Positions 1 through 7,685 of a stretch of DNA of 64,000 nt are shown here, in pieces. Source of the stretch: Bog-756 sp035534835 (GTDB lineage Bacteria; Actinomycetota; Acidimicrobiia; Acidimicrobiales; RAAP-2); contig DATLRE010000180.1 of the NCBI GenBank assembly GCA_035534835.1, forward strand, positions 1 through 64,000, given 5' to 3'. The notes beneath the pieces were generated by a model, which was not told the DNA's origin, searched no databases, and saw nothing but the letters and a program-made list of their open reading frames with translations. Numbering within the stretch: the stretch's first letter is position 1; each line of letters opens with the position of its first letter. The translations under genes were made by a program, and so were the position numbers.

Positions 1-425
1 GTGGCCTTCATCGTCTCCTTCTTGGTGCGGAAGGCGTCCACCTGGGTCTGGAGGTTCTGGGCGGTGACGATGAGCTTCTGCTCCTGGGCGGCCACCTGCT
101 CGTGCTGGGTCTGGAGATCGGCCAGCTGCGGGGCCAGGGCGGCCCGTCGGCCCAGGGCCTCGCGGGCTAGGTCCTCGCGGTCCTGGGCCAGGGCGTCCTT
201 CGCCTGCTGCTGGAGCTTGTCGGCCTGGCCCTGGAGCTGGGTGGCCTGGAGCTCGATGCGCTTCTTGGCCGTGGTGACGTCGGCCACGCTCCGGCGGACC
301 TTCTGCAGGTTCTCCAGGAGCTTCTGGTACGAGAGGTCCAGGGACTCCCGCGGGTCCTCGGCCTTGTCGAGGAGCTTGTTCGTCTTGGCCTGGAGAATCC
401 CGGACATGCGCTTCATGACACCCAT
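1..425 (-). CDS. pspA: PspA/IM30 family phage-shock protein (C-terminus beyond window)
   Basis: This reading frame runs off the left edge, so only about the first 141 residues are present. The protein opens with MGVMKRMSGILQAKTN and continues as one long heptad-rich helix full of Gln, Lys and Glu (KLLDKAEDPRESLDLSYQ, then KVRRSVADVTTAKKRIELQA). That is the N-terminal signature of PspA/IM30/Vipp1 coiled-coil proteins, which are ESCRT-III-like membrane-stress factors on the inner face of the cytoplasmic membrane. ATG at 425 is preferred over in-frame ATG 416 because AGGAAGGA lies 9 nt upstream of it. It is divergent from the mca-like gene across about 65 bp. The family call is secure; partners cannot be judged because the far side is missing. 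Confidence 0.9.
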   Translation of the reverse strand, partial: MGVMKRMSGILQAKTNKLLDKAEDPRESLDLSYQKLLENLQKVRRSVADVTTAKKRIELQATQLQGQADKLQQQAKDALAQDREDLAREALGRRAALAPQLADLQTQHEQVAAQEQKLIVTAQNLQTQVDAFRTKKETMKA

Positions 426-491
426 CGGCGACGATCCTTCCTCACGTTCTTCGTGCAGTGTACGCGCCCGGGTCCCGATAGCGTGAGCGGC

Positions 492-1391
492 GTGTCCCCG
501 CCGCGCTGCCTGTTGACCGTCCACGCCCACCCCGACGACGAGGCCTCCAAGGGAGCCGGCACCGTCGCCCGGTACCACGCGGACGGGGTACGCACCGTGC
601 TCGTGTGCTGCACCGGCGGCGAGGAGGGCGAGATCCTCAACCCGGCCCTCGACAGGCCCGAGGTCCGTGCCGACCTGGCCGCCGTCCGACGCGGAGAGCT
701 CGCCCGGTCCGCCGAGGTCATCGGCTACGACGAGGTGGAGCTGCTCGGGTACCGCGACTCCGGCATGGCCGGGTCGGCGGCCAACGCCAACCCCGACTGC
801 TTCGCCGCCGCTCCGCTCGAGGAGGCCACCGGCCGCCTGGTGGCCGTCATCCGACGCACGAGGCCCCAGGTCATGGTCATCTACGGCGACGACCAGACGG
901 GTTACCCGCACCCGGACCACCTGCGGGTCCACGAGGTCGGACTGGCCGCCTTCCGGGCGGCCGGTGACCGGGCGCGGTTCCCGACGGCGGGCCCGGCCTT
1001 CCAGCCGGCCAAGCTCTACTACACCGTGCACTCGGCGGCCCGCTTCCGGGCCGTCCACGACAAGTTCGTCCAGCTGGGCCTCGAGTCGCCCTTCGACGAG
1101 GAGTGGCGGAAGCGCTGGGACACGATGCCCGACGAGGTCCCGACCACGGTCGTCGACATCGCCGACCACGCCGACGTGCGCCGTCGTGCGCTCCTGGCCC
1201 ACGCCACCCAGGTCGACCCCGAGTCCCGGTTCTGGTTCGGGCTCCCACCCGAGGTCATGGCCACCATCCAGCCCCACGACGACTACCGGCTGGCCCTACG
1301 GGGTGCGCCGGACGGTTCGGTCACCGCCGTCCGATGGGACGGCGTGGTGGAGACCGACCTGTTCGCCGGCGTCGATGGACCGGGCGCGTGA
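492..1391 (+). CDS. mca: Mycothiol S-conjugate amidase-like PIG-L deacetylase
   Basis: A LmbE/PIG-L zinc-dependent amidase of about 299 residues. Near the N-terminus it has the zinc motif HAHPDDEASKGA and later HPDHLRVHEVG. The SKGA variant after PDDE, and the length, resemble Mca, the enzyme that cleaves mycothiol-toxin conjugates to a mercapturic acid and GlcN-Ins, more than MshB. Several GTG starts are in frame (453, 483, 492). I chose 492 because a -10-like TAGCGT ends 7 nt before it, matching the leaderless pattern of this window; homology begins only at CLLTVHAHPDD. The stop overlaps the start of the SCP2 gene by one base, so the two are probably cotranscribed. A general GlcNAc-type deacetylase role remains possible. 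Confidence 0.8.
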   Translation: MSPPRCLLTVHAHPDDEASKGAGTVARYHADGVRTVLVCCTGGEEGEILNPALDRPEVRADLAAVRRGELARSAEVIGYDEVELLGYRDSGMAGSAANANPDCFAAAPLEEATGRLVAVIRRTRPQVMVIYGDDQTGYPHPDHLRVHEVGLAAFRAAGDRARFPTAGPAFQPAKLYYTVHSAARFRAVHDKFVQLGLESPFDEEWRKRWDTMPDEVPTTVVDIADHADVRRRALLAHATQVDPESRFWFGLPPEVMATIQPHDDYRLALRGAPDGSVTAVRWDGVVETDLFAGVDGPGA

Positions 1392-1777
1392 TGGTCGCGG
1401 ACACCGCCGACGGGTGGACCGCCGCCGTCCGCGCGGAGCTGGTCGGGCTCGCCGCTCCGCCTTCGCTCGAGGGCACGCTCCGGGTCGACGTGGCCGGGGC
1501 CCCCGGCGGCGACCGGACCGCGCACGCCCGGTTCGGCGGGGGTCGTCTCACCGACATCGGTTCCGGGGCGGGGGAGGGGCCCGACGCCACCGTGACGTTG
1601 ACGTTCGAGGACGCCCGTGCCGTCCTGGGCGGTGACCTCGACCCCAGCGTCGCCTTCATGCAGGGTCGGATGAAGGTGGCCGGCGACATGGGCCTGGTGC
1701 TGGACCTGCTCGCCCTGGCGGCCACCGATGCGGCACGGGGGTGCCGCGAGCGCATCGCCGCCCGGTCGGCGTCCTGA
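1391..1777 (+). CDS. SCP2 sterol-carrier-domain protein
   Basis: A 128-residue protein made of a single SCP2-like fold: a central stretch with VTLTFEDARAVLGGD followed by the typical end motif AFMQGRMKVAGDMGLVLDLL. Such domains bind lipids or acyl chains in a hydrophobic tunnel; free-standing actinobacterial copies have no established substrate. The ATG shares one base with the stop of the upstream amidase gene (TGATG), which argues for translational coupling. A 26-bp duplication straddles the stop codon (see the repeat at 1753-1800). The domain call is good and the physiological role is unknown. Confidence 0.75.
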   Translation: MVADTADGWTAAVRAELVGLAAPPSLEGTLRVDVAGAPGGDRTAHARFGGGRLTDIGSGAGEGPDATVTLTFEDARAVLGGDLDPSVAFMQGRMKVAGDMGLVLDLLALAATDAARGCRERIAARSAS

Positions 1778-1800
1778 ACATCGCCGCCCGGTCGGCGTCC
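1753..1800. repeat. 26-bp period tandem duplication across a stop codon
   Basis: A 22-bp sequence (catcgccgcccggtcggcgt followed by cc) occurs at 1753-1774 and again, identical, at 1779-1800. The first copy encodes the last residues of the SCP2 protein and the second lies just after its stop. It looks like a recent slippage duplication. Without the TGA at 1775, the second copy would be read in another phase because the period is not a multiple of three. Confidence 0.9.
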
Positions 1801-1815
1801 GGGGCGCCGCCGCCC

Positions 1816-2517
1816 TCAGGTGGGTGGCGACCGGTCGAGGGCCCCGATCCCCGCCGACCCGTCGCTGCCGAGGAAGGGGAGGTGGATCACCCCGGCGCTC
1901 TGGAGCAGGATCACCGTCACGGCGGCGGCGAGGACGACCACCAGGAGCGCCACGAGCCATGGTCGGACCCGCGCCCATCCCGATCGAGGGCCGCGGCGGC
2001 GCGCGGCCACCGTCGTCACCGTCGACACCCCGGCCGGGCCGCGGTGGCGCACGGCGAACTCGGCGATCCTCGGCGCGAGTTCCGACGGATCGCCGCCGGA
2101 GCGCAGGAACCGGTAGGTGCCGCTCCGGGTCTGGATGCTGATCATGGCGCCGGCCTCGGCGTGGGGGAGCCGGCGCGCCGCCGTACGGGAGCCGGTCAGC
2201 AGGGCGCCCACGACATCGGCTCCCGAGGCGTCGGCCCCCGCGGCCCCCGAGGCGTCGGGCTCCACCCACCACCCCGGGATCACCCCGCCGGCCCAGGGTT
2301 CGACGGCGTGGGCGATGAGGGCCGCCCACGGTAGGACCCGGGGGGCCTCGCCCCGGCTCCGCACCACGCCGATACCCCCGTCGTCGAAGGTGATCGACTC
2401 GACGGCCGTGGGGTCGTGCCCGTGCGGGTCGAGAAGGAGGAGCCCCGTCACGGTCAGGGGCCGGGGGCCGGGGCCGGGCGGGAGGTCCGCCGCCACGGGC
2501 TCGTGAGCCGCGCTCAC
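1816..2517 (-). CDS. Hypothetical protein with C-terminal membrane anchor
   Basis: A 233-residue protein of no family I recognise. Residues about 20-155 look like a soluble beta-rich domain rich in Gly/Ala/Asp. Near residues 190-210 there is one clear hydrophobic segment (PWLVALLVVVLAAAVTVILL) preceded by Arg-rich sequence, then a short tail, so it is probably a single-pass membrane protein with the large domain in the cytoplasm. Its start overlaps the end of the upstream YdjC-like gene by 4 nt (ATGA-type), so the two form an operon. The text around SIQTRSGTYRFLR hints at a PH-like or bPH fold, but that is a guess. Confidence 0.65.
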   Translation of the reverse strand: MSAAHEPVAADLPPGPGPRPLTVTGLLLLDPHGHDPTAVESITFDDGGIGVVRSRGEAPRVLPWAALIAHAVEPWAGGVIPGWWVEPDASGAAGADASGADVVGALLTGSRTAARRLPHAEAGAMISIQTRSGTYRFLRSGGDPSELAPRIAEFAVRHRGPAGVSTVTTVAARRRGPRSGWARVRPWLVALLVVVLAAAVTVILLQSAGVIHLPFLGSDGSAGIGALDRSPPT

Positions 2518-3356
2518 GTCCCCGGCGTGGACCGCATCGCTTCGCGCAGGGGCCGGTAGCCGATGGGGACGGCGCCGGAAGCGGCCACGGCCGCGGCCAC
2601 CTCGACATCGTGGAGCAGCAGGGCCAGGTCGGACACCCGGGACGACCAGTCGGGCGTGGCGGCCCGTAGCTCGGATGTGTCCACGGCGGGGTGCAGGGTG
2701 ATCTCGGTCACCCCGGGCTCGAGCGCGGACAGGATCGCCAGCAGCGCCTCGCGGCCACCTCGGGCCGGCACGGTGCAGGCGTGGTCGGCGAACAGGACGC
2801 CCTCCTCGGCGGCCAGACTGCGGATCGGGAAGCCCGCGGTCGGCTCGACGACGACATCGGGCAGCCGGAGGGGCAGGCCGAACTCGAGGGCCAGCTCCAG
2901 GTAGACGTCGAAGAACTCGGGACGCAGCAGGAGGGCGTCACGGTGGGCCTCGAGGTGGCTGATGTCGAAACCCCACAGGACCGCCCGCTCCACCTGGGCC
3001 CGGCACTCGCGGCGCACCTCGTCGAGATCGGCATGGTCCCAGACGTCGGAGACGGTCCGGGGGAAGCCACCGTCGCCGTCGAGAAGGGACGGGGCCTGGG
3101 TGATGGGACCCCAGCGGTACAGGTCGTGCTCGGCGTTCAGCGTCAACCGCACGCCGACGTCGTCGCCCCGGAACCGCGACGCCGCCTCACGCGCCCAGGG
3201 CGCCGGCACCAGGAGCGATGCCGAAGTGGCGATGCCGTTGCGCAGTGCGTCGTAGACGCCGGTGCTCGACGAATGGCAGAGGCCGAGGTCGGCACAGTTC
3301 AGGATCAGGAGGCGGGCATCAGGGTCAGCCCCGAGCCGCTCGGCTACGGACGCCAT
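2514..3356 (-). CDS. ChbG/YdjC-family carbohydrate deacetylase-like protein, metal site altered
   Basis: A 280-residue protein with the layout of ChbG/YdjC/HpnK deacetylases: an N-terminal LILNCADLGLCHSS strand, then ATSASLLVPAPWA, VGVRLTLNAEH, and ISHLEAHRDALLL in the middle. Family members usually carry an acidic pair in N-A-D-D-x-G and a metal His in V-G-x-H-L-T. Here the first reads N-C-A-D and the His position is Arg (codon CGG), so two metal-site positions appear substituted while the S-H-x-x-x-H motif is kept. Hydrolysis of acetylated sugars is therefore doubtful. A TACGGT element ends 6 nt before the ATG (leaderless pattern). The gene overlaps the next one by 4 nt. Confidence 0.75.
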   Translation of the reverse strand: MASVAERLGADPDARLLILNCADLGLCHSSSTGVYDALRNGIATSASLLVPAPWAREAASRFRGDDVGVRLTLNAEHDLYRWGPITQAPSLLDGDGGFPRTVSDVWDHADLDEVRRECRAQVERAVLWGFDISHLEAHRDALLLRPEFFDVYLELALEFGLPLRLPDVVVEPTAGFPIRSLAAEEGVLFADHACTVPARGGREALLAILSALEPGVTEITLHPAVDTSELRAATPDWSSRVSDLALLLHDVEVAAAVAASGAVPIGYRPLREAMRSTPGT

Positions 3357-3380
3357 GCCCCGACCGTAGTCGCCGGTCGG

Positions 3381-3644
3381 TCAGGCGGCGCGACCCGGGG
3401 CGTGCTCGGGTGCGCCCGGTCCGGGCCCGCGGTCCGGGCCGGTCCTCCGTGCCGTTCCGGACGAAGAGCGGAGGCGCGCCCGTGCGGCGGCGATGCCCCG
3501 ACGTCCGACGTCGCGGGTGTGCTCGTCGAGGCGCCATTCGGCGTCGGAGTCCGGCGGCGACGGTTCGGCGGTCCCCCCGTCGGCGTCGACCAGGGGGAGC
3601 GGGGGCTGGAGCCCGTGCTTCCGGGCCTCGGTGTTCTGGCTCAT
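3381..3644 (-). CDS. Small conserved hypothetical protein
   Basis: An 87-residue basic protein beginning MSQNTEARKHGLQPPLPLVD. Its centre reads EWRLDEHTRDVGRRGIAAAR, a pattern I have seen in short uncharacterised actinobacterial proteins. The C-terminal third is low-complexity, rich in Arg, Gly and Pro. The compositional bias of the central block and the isolated position between two convincing genes support a real gene. It is divergent from the LLM gene, with 36 bp between the start codons. No function can be assigned. Confidence 0.6.
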   Translation of the reverse strand: MSQNTEARKHGLQPPLPLVDADGGTAEPSPPDSDAEWRLDEHTRDVGRRGIAAARARLRSSSGTARRTGPDRGPGPGAPEHAPGRAA

Positions 3645-3680
3645 CGGCCCAGTGTGCCAAGAGGGTGTAATACGGGGGCC

Positions 3681-4676
3681 ATGACCGAGGCTGCCACGAC
3701 GTCCGACGCCCGCGCCGCCACGCCGGGTGCCCGTTACGGGATCACCGTCCCCTTCGACGGGATCCCGCTGACCGAGCACCGCCGGTGGTACGAGGACCTG
3801 GCCCGGCTCGGCTACACCGACGTGTGGTCGGCGGAGACCGACGGGGTCGACGGCTTCACCCCGCTGGCCCTGGCCGCGGCCTGGACCCCCCAGCTCCAGC
3901 TCGGGGTGGCGATCATCCCCGCGTACACCCGGGGGCCGGCGCTGCTGGCCCAGAGCGTGGCCGCACTGGCCGAGGCGGCGCCCGGGCACTTCACCTTCGG
4001 CCTGGGCACCTCCTCGGACGTGATCGTGTCCCGGTGGAACGGCGTGCCCTTCACCGAGCCGTACAAGCGGGTGCGCGACACCATCGCCTTCCTCCGCTCG
4101 GCACTGGCGGGGGAGAAGGTGGACACGGCGTACGACACGTTCGAGGTGAGGGGCTTCCGGCTGGCGCGGCCGGTCGAACACCCGCCCCCGATCTTCCTGG
4201 CCGCCCTCCGCCCGGGCATGTTGCGGCTGGCCGGCCGGGCCGCCGACGGCGTGATCATCAACTGGCTGTCGGCGGGCGACGTGGCCACGGTCACCCCCGA
4301 GCTCGGCGCGGACATCCCCGTGGCGGCGCGCATCTTCGTGATCCCCTCCGAGGACGCCGACATGGCCCGGGCCGTCGGTCGCCGCATGATCACGGCGTAC
4401 CTCAACGTGGGGGTCTACGCGGAGTTCCACCGGTGGCTCGGCCGGGGCGAGGCCCTCGCCCCGATGTGGGAGCTGTGGCAGGCCGGCGACCGCAAGGGCG
4501 CGCTGGCCGCCATCCCCGACGAGGTCGTGGACGAGCTGGTCGTGCACGGCTCGTTCGCCGCGTGCCGCGACCACGTGTCCCGCTACGTGGCCAACGGCGT
4601 GGACATCCCCGTTCTGGCCGTCCTCCCGTTCGGCGTCGACCTGGCCGAGGCGGTCGAGGGGCTCGCCCCCCGCTGA
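3681..4676 (+). CDS. LLM class F420-dependent oxidoreductase
   Basis: A 331-residue luciferase-like TIM barrel. It opens with YGITVPFDGIPLTEHRRWYE, followed by LGYTDVWSAETDGVDGFTPLALAA, QLGVAIIPAYTRGPALLAQSVAALAE and FTFGLGTSS, then the late GRAADGVIINW element. These are the cofactor- and substrate-barrel segments of F420-dependent LLM enzymes. The substrate is unknown. The ATG at 3681 follows TAATAC by 7 nt (5'-TG extended), which fits a leaderless transcript. It stands alone between the divergent small gene and the convergent ribH-like gene. FMN rather than F420 use cannot be excluded from sequence alone. Confidence 0.85.
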   Translation: MTEAATTSDARAATPGARYGITVPFDGIPLTEHRRWYEDLARLGYTDVWSAETDGVDGFTPLALAAAWTPQLQLGVAIIPAYTRGPALLAQSVAALAEAAPGHFTFGLGTSSDVIVSRWNGVPFTEPYKRVRDTIAFLRSALAGEKVDTAYDTFEVRGFRLARPVEHPPPIFLAALRPGMLRLAGRAADGVIINWLSAGDVATVTPELGADIPVAARIFVIPSEDADMARAVGRRMITAYLNVGVYAEFHRWLGRGEALAPMWELWQAGDRKGALAAIPDEVVDELVVHGSFAACRDHVSRYVANGVDIPVLAVLPFGVDLAEAVEGLAPR

Positions 4677-4723
4677 TCCGGTGCCGCCGCCCGCCGAGCC
4701 GGCGGGGCGCCCGGCGGCCGTGC

Positions 4724-5215
4724 TCAGGCGGCGGTCCGGTCCGGCAGTCCCGACAGGCTGGCGAGGGTACGGACGCAGGCACGTGCGGCCTCGGCGCCCT
4801 TCACCTCGAGGTGCTCGCCGAACTGTGCCGCATGGACACCGTGCTCGTGGAAATGGTGCGGGGTGAGCACGGCGGACAGGACCGGGACACCCGTGTCGAG
4901 CTGTACCCGCATGAGTCCGTCGACGACGGCGCCGGCCACGAACTCGTGCCGGTAGATGCCGCCGTCCACCACGAATCCGGCGCCCACCACTGCCGCGTAG
5001 CGCCCACTGGCGGCGAGGCGCTGCGCGTGGAGCGGGATCTCGAAGGCACCTGGGACCCGGAAGAGGTCCACGGCGTCCCGGGCGATGCCGCGCGCGCCGA
5101 TCTCGGCGACGAAGGCGTCCCGGCACCGGTCGACCAGGTCCGCGTGCCACTCGGACTGCACGAAGGCGACCCGCTCACCCGCAGGTGCACCCGCCTGCTG
5201 CTCGACGTCTCCCAT
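4724..5215 (-). CDS. ribH: 6,7-dimethyl-8-ribityllumazine synthase, type II (RibH2-like)
   Basis: A 163-residue lumazine synthase, the penultimate enzyme of riboflavin synthesis, which condenses the ribityl-aminouracil with dihydroxybutanone phosphate. It has the substrate loop VPGAFEIPLHAQ, the block VVDGGIYRHEFVAGAVVDGL, and LTPHHFHEHGVHAAQFGEHL near the catalytic His. The DGGIYRHEFV and PHHFHEH variants are those of the decameric type II enzymes of Brucella and rhizobia rather than the icosahedral RibH. ATG 5215 has GGGGAGGTCGC directly upstream. A -10-like TAGAAT (5255-5250) lies inside a TAGAAC-N2-GTTCTA palindrome. No other rib genes are in the window, so this may be a second, regulated copy. 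Confidence 0.88.
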   Translation of the reverse strand: MGDVEQQAGAPAGERVAFVQSEWHADLVDRCRDAFVAEIGARGIARDAVDLFRVPGAFEIPLHAQRLAASGRYAAVVGAGFVVDGGIYRHEFVAGAVVDGLMRVQLDTGVPVLSAVLTPHHFHEHGVHAAQFGEHLEVKGAEAARACVRTLASLSGLPDRTAA

Positions 5216-5236
5216 GCGACCTCCCCGGTCCGGAAC

Positions 5237-5250
5237 TAGAACAAGTTCTA
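5237..5250. promoter_or_regulatory. KstR-like palindromic operator upstream of ribH
   Basis: TAGAACAAGTTCTA is an inverted repeat (TAGAAC, 2 nt, GTTCTA) nested in a longer CTAGAA...TTCTAG symmetry. It fits the TNNAACNNGTTNNA pattern known for the TetR repressor KstR of mycobacteria and rhodococci. It adjoins the presumptive -10 (TAGAAT, minus strand 5255-5250) of the lumazine synthase gene and touches the stop of the upstream small membrane-protein gene. Which regulator binds it is not shown; the nearby MarR gene is an alternative candidate. Confidence 0.5.
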
Positions 5251-5487
5251 TTCTAGCCGCCGGCGGGGAGGGGTGTCGGAGGCGGGTCGGTCCGGTCGGC
5301 GACGCCCGAACAGGAAGTAGGCGGCGGAGCCCGAGAGATTCAGGCTGGCCAGTCGCCAGACCCACTTCCTCCCTCGTATCTGGTCCGCGGGACGTCGGTG
5401 GAGGTCGCCCCACATGATCGGCGTCACCACCGCCCAGACGGCCACCACCTCGACGACGACCAGCTTGCGTGCACGTCCGCGTTCCAC
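5248..5487 (-). CDS. Small PLDc_N-type membrane protein
   Basis: A protein of about 79 residues with a hydrophobic segment (KLVVVEVVAVWAVVTPIMW) followed by WVWRLASLNLSGSAAYFLFGRRRP. The ending, a small hydrophobic stretch closing in AYFLFGRR, is the PLDc_N signature (N-terminal domain of cardiolipin synthases), found alone in many small actinobacterial membrane proteins. I set the start at GTG 5487; GTG or ATG codons up to 5535 are possible, but the extra residues look unconserved. It ends 32 bp before the ribH start codon. Confidence 0.6.
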   Translation of the reverse strand: MERGRARKLVVVEVVAVWAVVTPIMWGDLHRRPADQIRGRKWVWRLASLNLSGSAAYFLFGRRRPDRPASDTPPRRRLE

Positions 5488-5650
5488 AGGCCGAGTCTGC
5501 CCTGCAGAGCGGGGCCCGTGTGCGCAGGGGTGCACCCGCGGCTGCCAGGTGACCGGGCGACTCGCCGTCCCACAGGAATCCGGGGCGACGCCGCGATCGC
5601 CGTGGGCGGGACCCGGCCCCGAGTTGTGCCGTCACCCGGGACCGGCCCGG

Positions 5651-6115
5651 TCAGGACGGGTCGTCGATCCGGTCGAGGACGGTGTCGACCAGGGCGCCCA
5701 GCCGCCCGAGGTCTTCGGCGGCGAGCGCGTCGACGACCAGCTCGCGGGCGAGTGCCACGTGGGCGGGCGCGGCCTCCGCCAGCGCACCCCGTCCGGCGTC
5801 GGTGATCGCCACGTACGACCCCCGGCGGTCGTCCTCGCAGGCCTCGCGGCGCACGAGCCCGGCACGGGCCATGCGTGCCACCTGGTGCGACAGCCGGCTC
5901 CGCTCCCATCCGAGCGCCCGGGCCAGCCCGGTGACCCGCACGCGCCCGTCGGGCGCGTCGGTGAGGCCGACCAGCACGTCGACGTCGGCGAGGGAGAGAC
6001 CACTGTCCTCCTGGAGCTGCCGGTTCAGCCGCGCCGGGAGGCGTGTGGTGAGCTGGAGGAGCGCCCGCCACACCCGCTGCTGCTCGTCGGTGAGCCACGC
6101 CGTCGTGTCGGCCAT
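5651..6115 (-). CDS. MarR family transcriptional regulator
   Basis: A 154-residue winged-helix regulator. The recognition region reads LSLADVDVLVGLTD then RVTGLARALGWERSRLSHQVARMARAGLV, and the wing is EDDRRGSYVAITDAG; the DDRR motif is diagnostic for MarR proteins. ATG 6115 is chosen because GGAGGTGG lies just upstream; an upstream in-frame GTG (6178) would run into the control region. It is divergent from the pirin gene. MarR proteins commonly control the divergent neighbour and respond to phenolics or oxidants, so the pirin gene is its likely target. Confidence 0.88.
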   Translation of the reverse strand: MADTTAWLTDEQQRVWRALLQLTTRLPARLNRQLQEDSGLSLADVDVLVGLTDAPDGRVRVTGLARALGWERSRLSHQVARMARAGLVRREACEDDRRGSYVAITDAGRGALAEAAPAHVALARELVVDALAAEDLGRLGALVDTVLDRIDDPS

Positions 6116-6154
6116 CGGCCACCTCCGGGAATGAACGGGGCGCCGCCGGCGCTG

Positions 6155-6181
6155 TAGGCAGTGTACGTGATCTGTCACCTA
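6155..6181. promoter_or_regulatory. Possible MarR operator between marR and pirin genes
   Basis: The 101-bp divergent gap holds an AT-richer island bounded by TAGG (6155-6158) and CCTA (6178-6181), with GTGAtctgTCAC inside (6167-6178). Both are inverted repeats sharing roughly the same right half. It is the only symmetric element in this gap, and its place between the two divergent genes suits a MarR site. The symmetry is imperfect, so this is tentative. Confidence 0.3.
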
Positions 6182-6216
6182 ATGGGCGCCCGGACGGGGC
6201 GCTGCGAGGAGGAACC

Positions 6217-6981
6217 GTGACGAGTGTGCAGAGGTCCCCCGAGATCGACGTCCGGCGTGCGGGCAGCCGGTTCGTCACCAACGCCGGCTGGCTCGACTCG
6301 AAGCACTCCTTCGCGTTCGGCCACCACCGCAGTCGCACCAACACCCACCACGGGCTCCTGCTGGTGAACAACGACGACCGGGTCGCCCCCGGGACCGGCT
6401 TCGACACCCATCCCCACCGGGACATGGAGATCGTGACCTGGGTGCTGGACGGCTCCCTCGTCCACCAGGACTCGATGGGCAACAACGGCGTCATCTACCC
6501 GGGCCTCGCCCAGCGGATGAGCGCGGGGACCGGCATCCTCCACTCGGAGCGGAACGACTCGTGGAACGTGGCCGGCGAGGTCCACGAGACAGCGGTCCAC
6601 TTCGTCCAGATGTGGGTGCTCCCCGACGAGCAGGGCATCACGCCCGGCTACGAGCAGCTCGAGATCGCACCGGAGCGCATGGCCGGCGGGCTGGTCACCG
6701 TCGCTTCGGGCATCCCGGACCACGCCGGCGACACGGCCATCCGGATCGCCAACCGCAGCGCGGCGCTGCATGCCGCCCGGTTGCGACCGACCCAGGAGGT
6801 GACGCTGCCCGAGGCACCGTTCCTCCACCTGTTCGTCCCCCGGGGATCGGTCGAACTCGAGGGCGTCGGCCGACTCGACGAGGGTGACGCCGTCCGGCTG
6901 ACGGCAGCGGGCGGGCGACGGGTCACCGGCGTGGCCGACGCCGAGGTCCTGGTGTGGGAGATGCACGCGGCGGCAACGTGA
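6217..6981 (+). CDS. Pirin family protein (quercetin 2,3-dioxygenase-like)
   Basis: A 254-residue bicupin of the pirin/YhhW group. The N-terminal cupin has the metal motif FDTHPHRDMEIVTWVLDG and later MSAGTGILHSERN, which supply the His, His, His and Glu ligands. YhhW-type members of similar size open the C-ring of quercetin in vitro; in vivo substrates are unknown. GTG 6217 is preceded by GAGGAGG with good spacing. The gene is divergent from a marR gene that probably regulates it. Confidence 0.85.
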   Translation: MTSVQRSPEIDVRRAGSRFVTNAGWLDSKHSFAFGHHRSRTNTHHGLLLVNNDDRVAPGTGFDTHPHRDMEIVTWVLDGSLVHQDSMGNNGVIYPGLAQRMSAGTGILHSERNDSWNVAGEVHETAVHFVQMWVLPDEQGITPGYEQLEIAPERMAGGLVTVASGIPDHAGDTAIRIANRSAALHAARLRPTQEVTLPEAPFLHLFVPRGSVELEGVGRLDEGDAVRLTAAGGRRVTGVADAEVLVWEMHAAAT

Positions 6982-7030
6982 GCGCACCCCTCGGTCGGCC
7001 CGTGCGGGCGCGGTGCGAGGGACGGGTGGA

Positions 7031-7525
7031 TCAGCCCGCCGCGTACCGGCTGACGATCTCGGAGTCCATGTCGCGGACCTGGTCGGCGAGCTCGGCGATG
7101 TAGCGGTCCAGCTCGGCGGCGACCCGGGTGTCCGATAGGGCGAGGATCCGGATGGCCAGCAGGGCGGCGTTGCGGGCGCCGTTGACCGCCACGGTCGCCA
7201 CCGGGATGCCCTTGGGCATCTGCACCATGGCGAGCAGCGAGTCCATTCCTCCCAGGTTGGCCAGCGCGATGGGCACGCCGATGACCGGCAGGGCGGTGGT
7301 GGCGGCGACCACGCCCGCCAGGTGGGCGGCCCCGCCGGCGGCAGCGATGATCACCTGGACCCCGGCGTCCTTGGCCCCCCGGGCGAAGGCGATGGTGTCG
7401 TCGGGCGTCCGGTGGGCGGACAGGACGCGCACCTCGACGGGGACGTCGAAGGAGCGGAGGGTCTGGACGGCGTCGTCCATGACGGACGCGTCGGAGGAAC
7501 TTCCCATGAGGATGGCAACGGTCAT
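7031..7525 (-). CDS. purE: N5-carboxyaminoimidazole ribonucleotide mutase
   Basis: A 164-residue class I PurE, which converts N5-CAIR to CAIR in purine synthesis. Diagnostic motifs are VAILMGSSSDASVM (phosphate loop), VLSAHRTPDD (catalytic His) and GGAAHLAGVVAATTALPVIGVP. Its usual partner purK is not in the window. ATG 7525 was chosen because homology starts exactly there; the frame is open further upstream but with unconserved sequence. It is divergent from an LLM gene. Confidence 0.95.
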   Translation of the reverse strand: MTVAILMGSSSDASVMDDAVQTLRSFDVPVEVRVLSAHRTPDDTIAFARGAKDAGVQVIIAAAGGAAHLAGVVAATTALPVIGVPIALANLGGMDSLLAMVQMPKGIPVATVAVNGARNAALLAIRILALSDTRVAAELDRYIAELADQVRDMDSEIVSRYAAG

Positions 7526-7685
7526 GGATGCATTCTGCACGACAGCGGTGGCCCGGGTGCAAACCGACGCCGACTCCGAGGCGACCGGTCGGCACGCCCG
7601 GTACGGTGGGGATCCCGACGGGCCGGCCACCAGGGCGCGGCCCGGCCCCGCTCCGGCGGTGCACGCGATCAGAATCGAGGCCCCG

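Noticed and set aside
5237..5250. LexA/SOS box reading of TAGAACAAGTTCTA
   Set aside because: Actinobacterial LexA sites have four bases between GAAC and GTTC; here there are two, which fits a KstR-type site better.
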